NCBI GenBank assembly: GCA_028829895.1
Contig: CM054184.1
Location: 25,809,201-25,873,200, forward strand
Direction of reading: 5' to 3'
DNA length: 64,000 bases
DNA from: Sinotaia quadrata
Lineage: Eukaryota > Mollusca > Gastropoda > Architaenioglossa > Viviparidae
Made by a program: the position numbers and the translations under genes. A model generated the notes under the pieces. It was not told the origin of the DNA. It saw only the letters and a list, made by a program, of their open reading frames with translations, and made no database searches. Shown here in pieces: positions 63,862-64,000 of this stretch; within the stretch, counting starts at the first letter, position 1; each line of letters begins with the position of its first letter.

Positions 63862-64000
63862 CTTTTCTCTCTTATTTGTAAGTAAAAATAGCTACTTCTC
63901 TCTCTTATTTGTAAAGTAAAAATAGCTACTTCTCTCTCTTATTTGTAAAGTAAAAATAGCTACTTCTCTCTCTTATTTGTAAGTAAAAATAGCTACTTCT
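63862..64000. repeat. 33-34-bp minisatellite running off the window
   Basis: Unit ATAGCTACTTCTCTCTCTTA plus TTTGTAAAGTAAAA, at least four copies with a one-base indel (AAGTAAAA or AGTAAAA). Confidence 0.95.

Larger units (their letters stand above)
63293..64000 (+). other. Intron 5 of the HSD17B14-like gene (partial)
   Basis: Non-coding to the window end. It holds a 70-bp and a 33-bp minisatellite, described separately. Confidence 0.8.

Overview
The window is a piece of an AT-rich animal genome. It shows GT-AG introns of several kilobases, microsatellites and minisatellites in non-coding DNA, and hAT, LINE and Ty3/gypsy relics. The repeat families fit an invertebrate, most likely a lophotrochozoan such as a mollusc, but nothing here proves the lineage. 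I found no prokaryotic gene, rRNA, tRNA or CRISPR array.

Two host genes explain almost all real coding sequence. The first runs on the minus strand from 49727 down to 7433. I assembled seven coding exons by reading splice sites; all junctions keep frame and give a protein of 1504 residues. In order it carries: an acidic N-terminus with several SUMO-interaction-like cores, a CtBP-binding-like PLDLS motif, a basic NLS-like cluster, a RING1 domain with the spacing of RNF216/TRIAD3 but no visible IBR or RING2, an acidic Ser/Asp-rich spacer, and a C-terminal PARP-type ADP-ribosyltransferase domain with an H-Y-I triad. The catalytic domain is interrupted by a disordered Gln/Ser/Pro-rich insert of about 400 residues. 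This RING1-PARP fusion is the best candidate for an undescribed system.

The second gene starts at 53095 on the plus strand and runs off the right edge. Five exons (130 residues) encode the start of a short-chain dehydrogenase resembling HSD17B14. Its third exon begins inside a tandem array that has copied the splice acceptor three extra times. The two genes are divergent, with start codons about 3.4 kb apart.

Layout: 1-7432 is the 3' flank of the PARP gene with a decayed repeat-family ORF (about 1.1-2.3 kb). 7433-49727 is the RING-PARP gene; its introns hold a hAT deletion derivative (19.8 kb), a decayed repeat-family ORF (30.4-32.1 kb), hAT-like MITEs (33.4, 35.5 and 35.8 kb), a broken gypsy element with integrase before reverse transcriptase (41.1-44.6 kb), a hAT transposase fragment (46.2-46.5 kb), minisatellites and a perfect hairpin. 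49.7-53.1 kb is intergenic promoter DNA. 53.1-64.0 kb is the dehydrogenase gene; its fourth intron holds a LINE fragment split by a hAT element with intact 8-bp target-site duplications.

Protein family calls come from reading motifs and remembered family patterns; no search was run.
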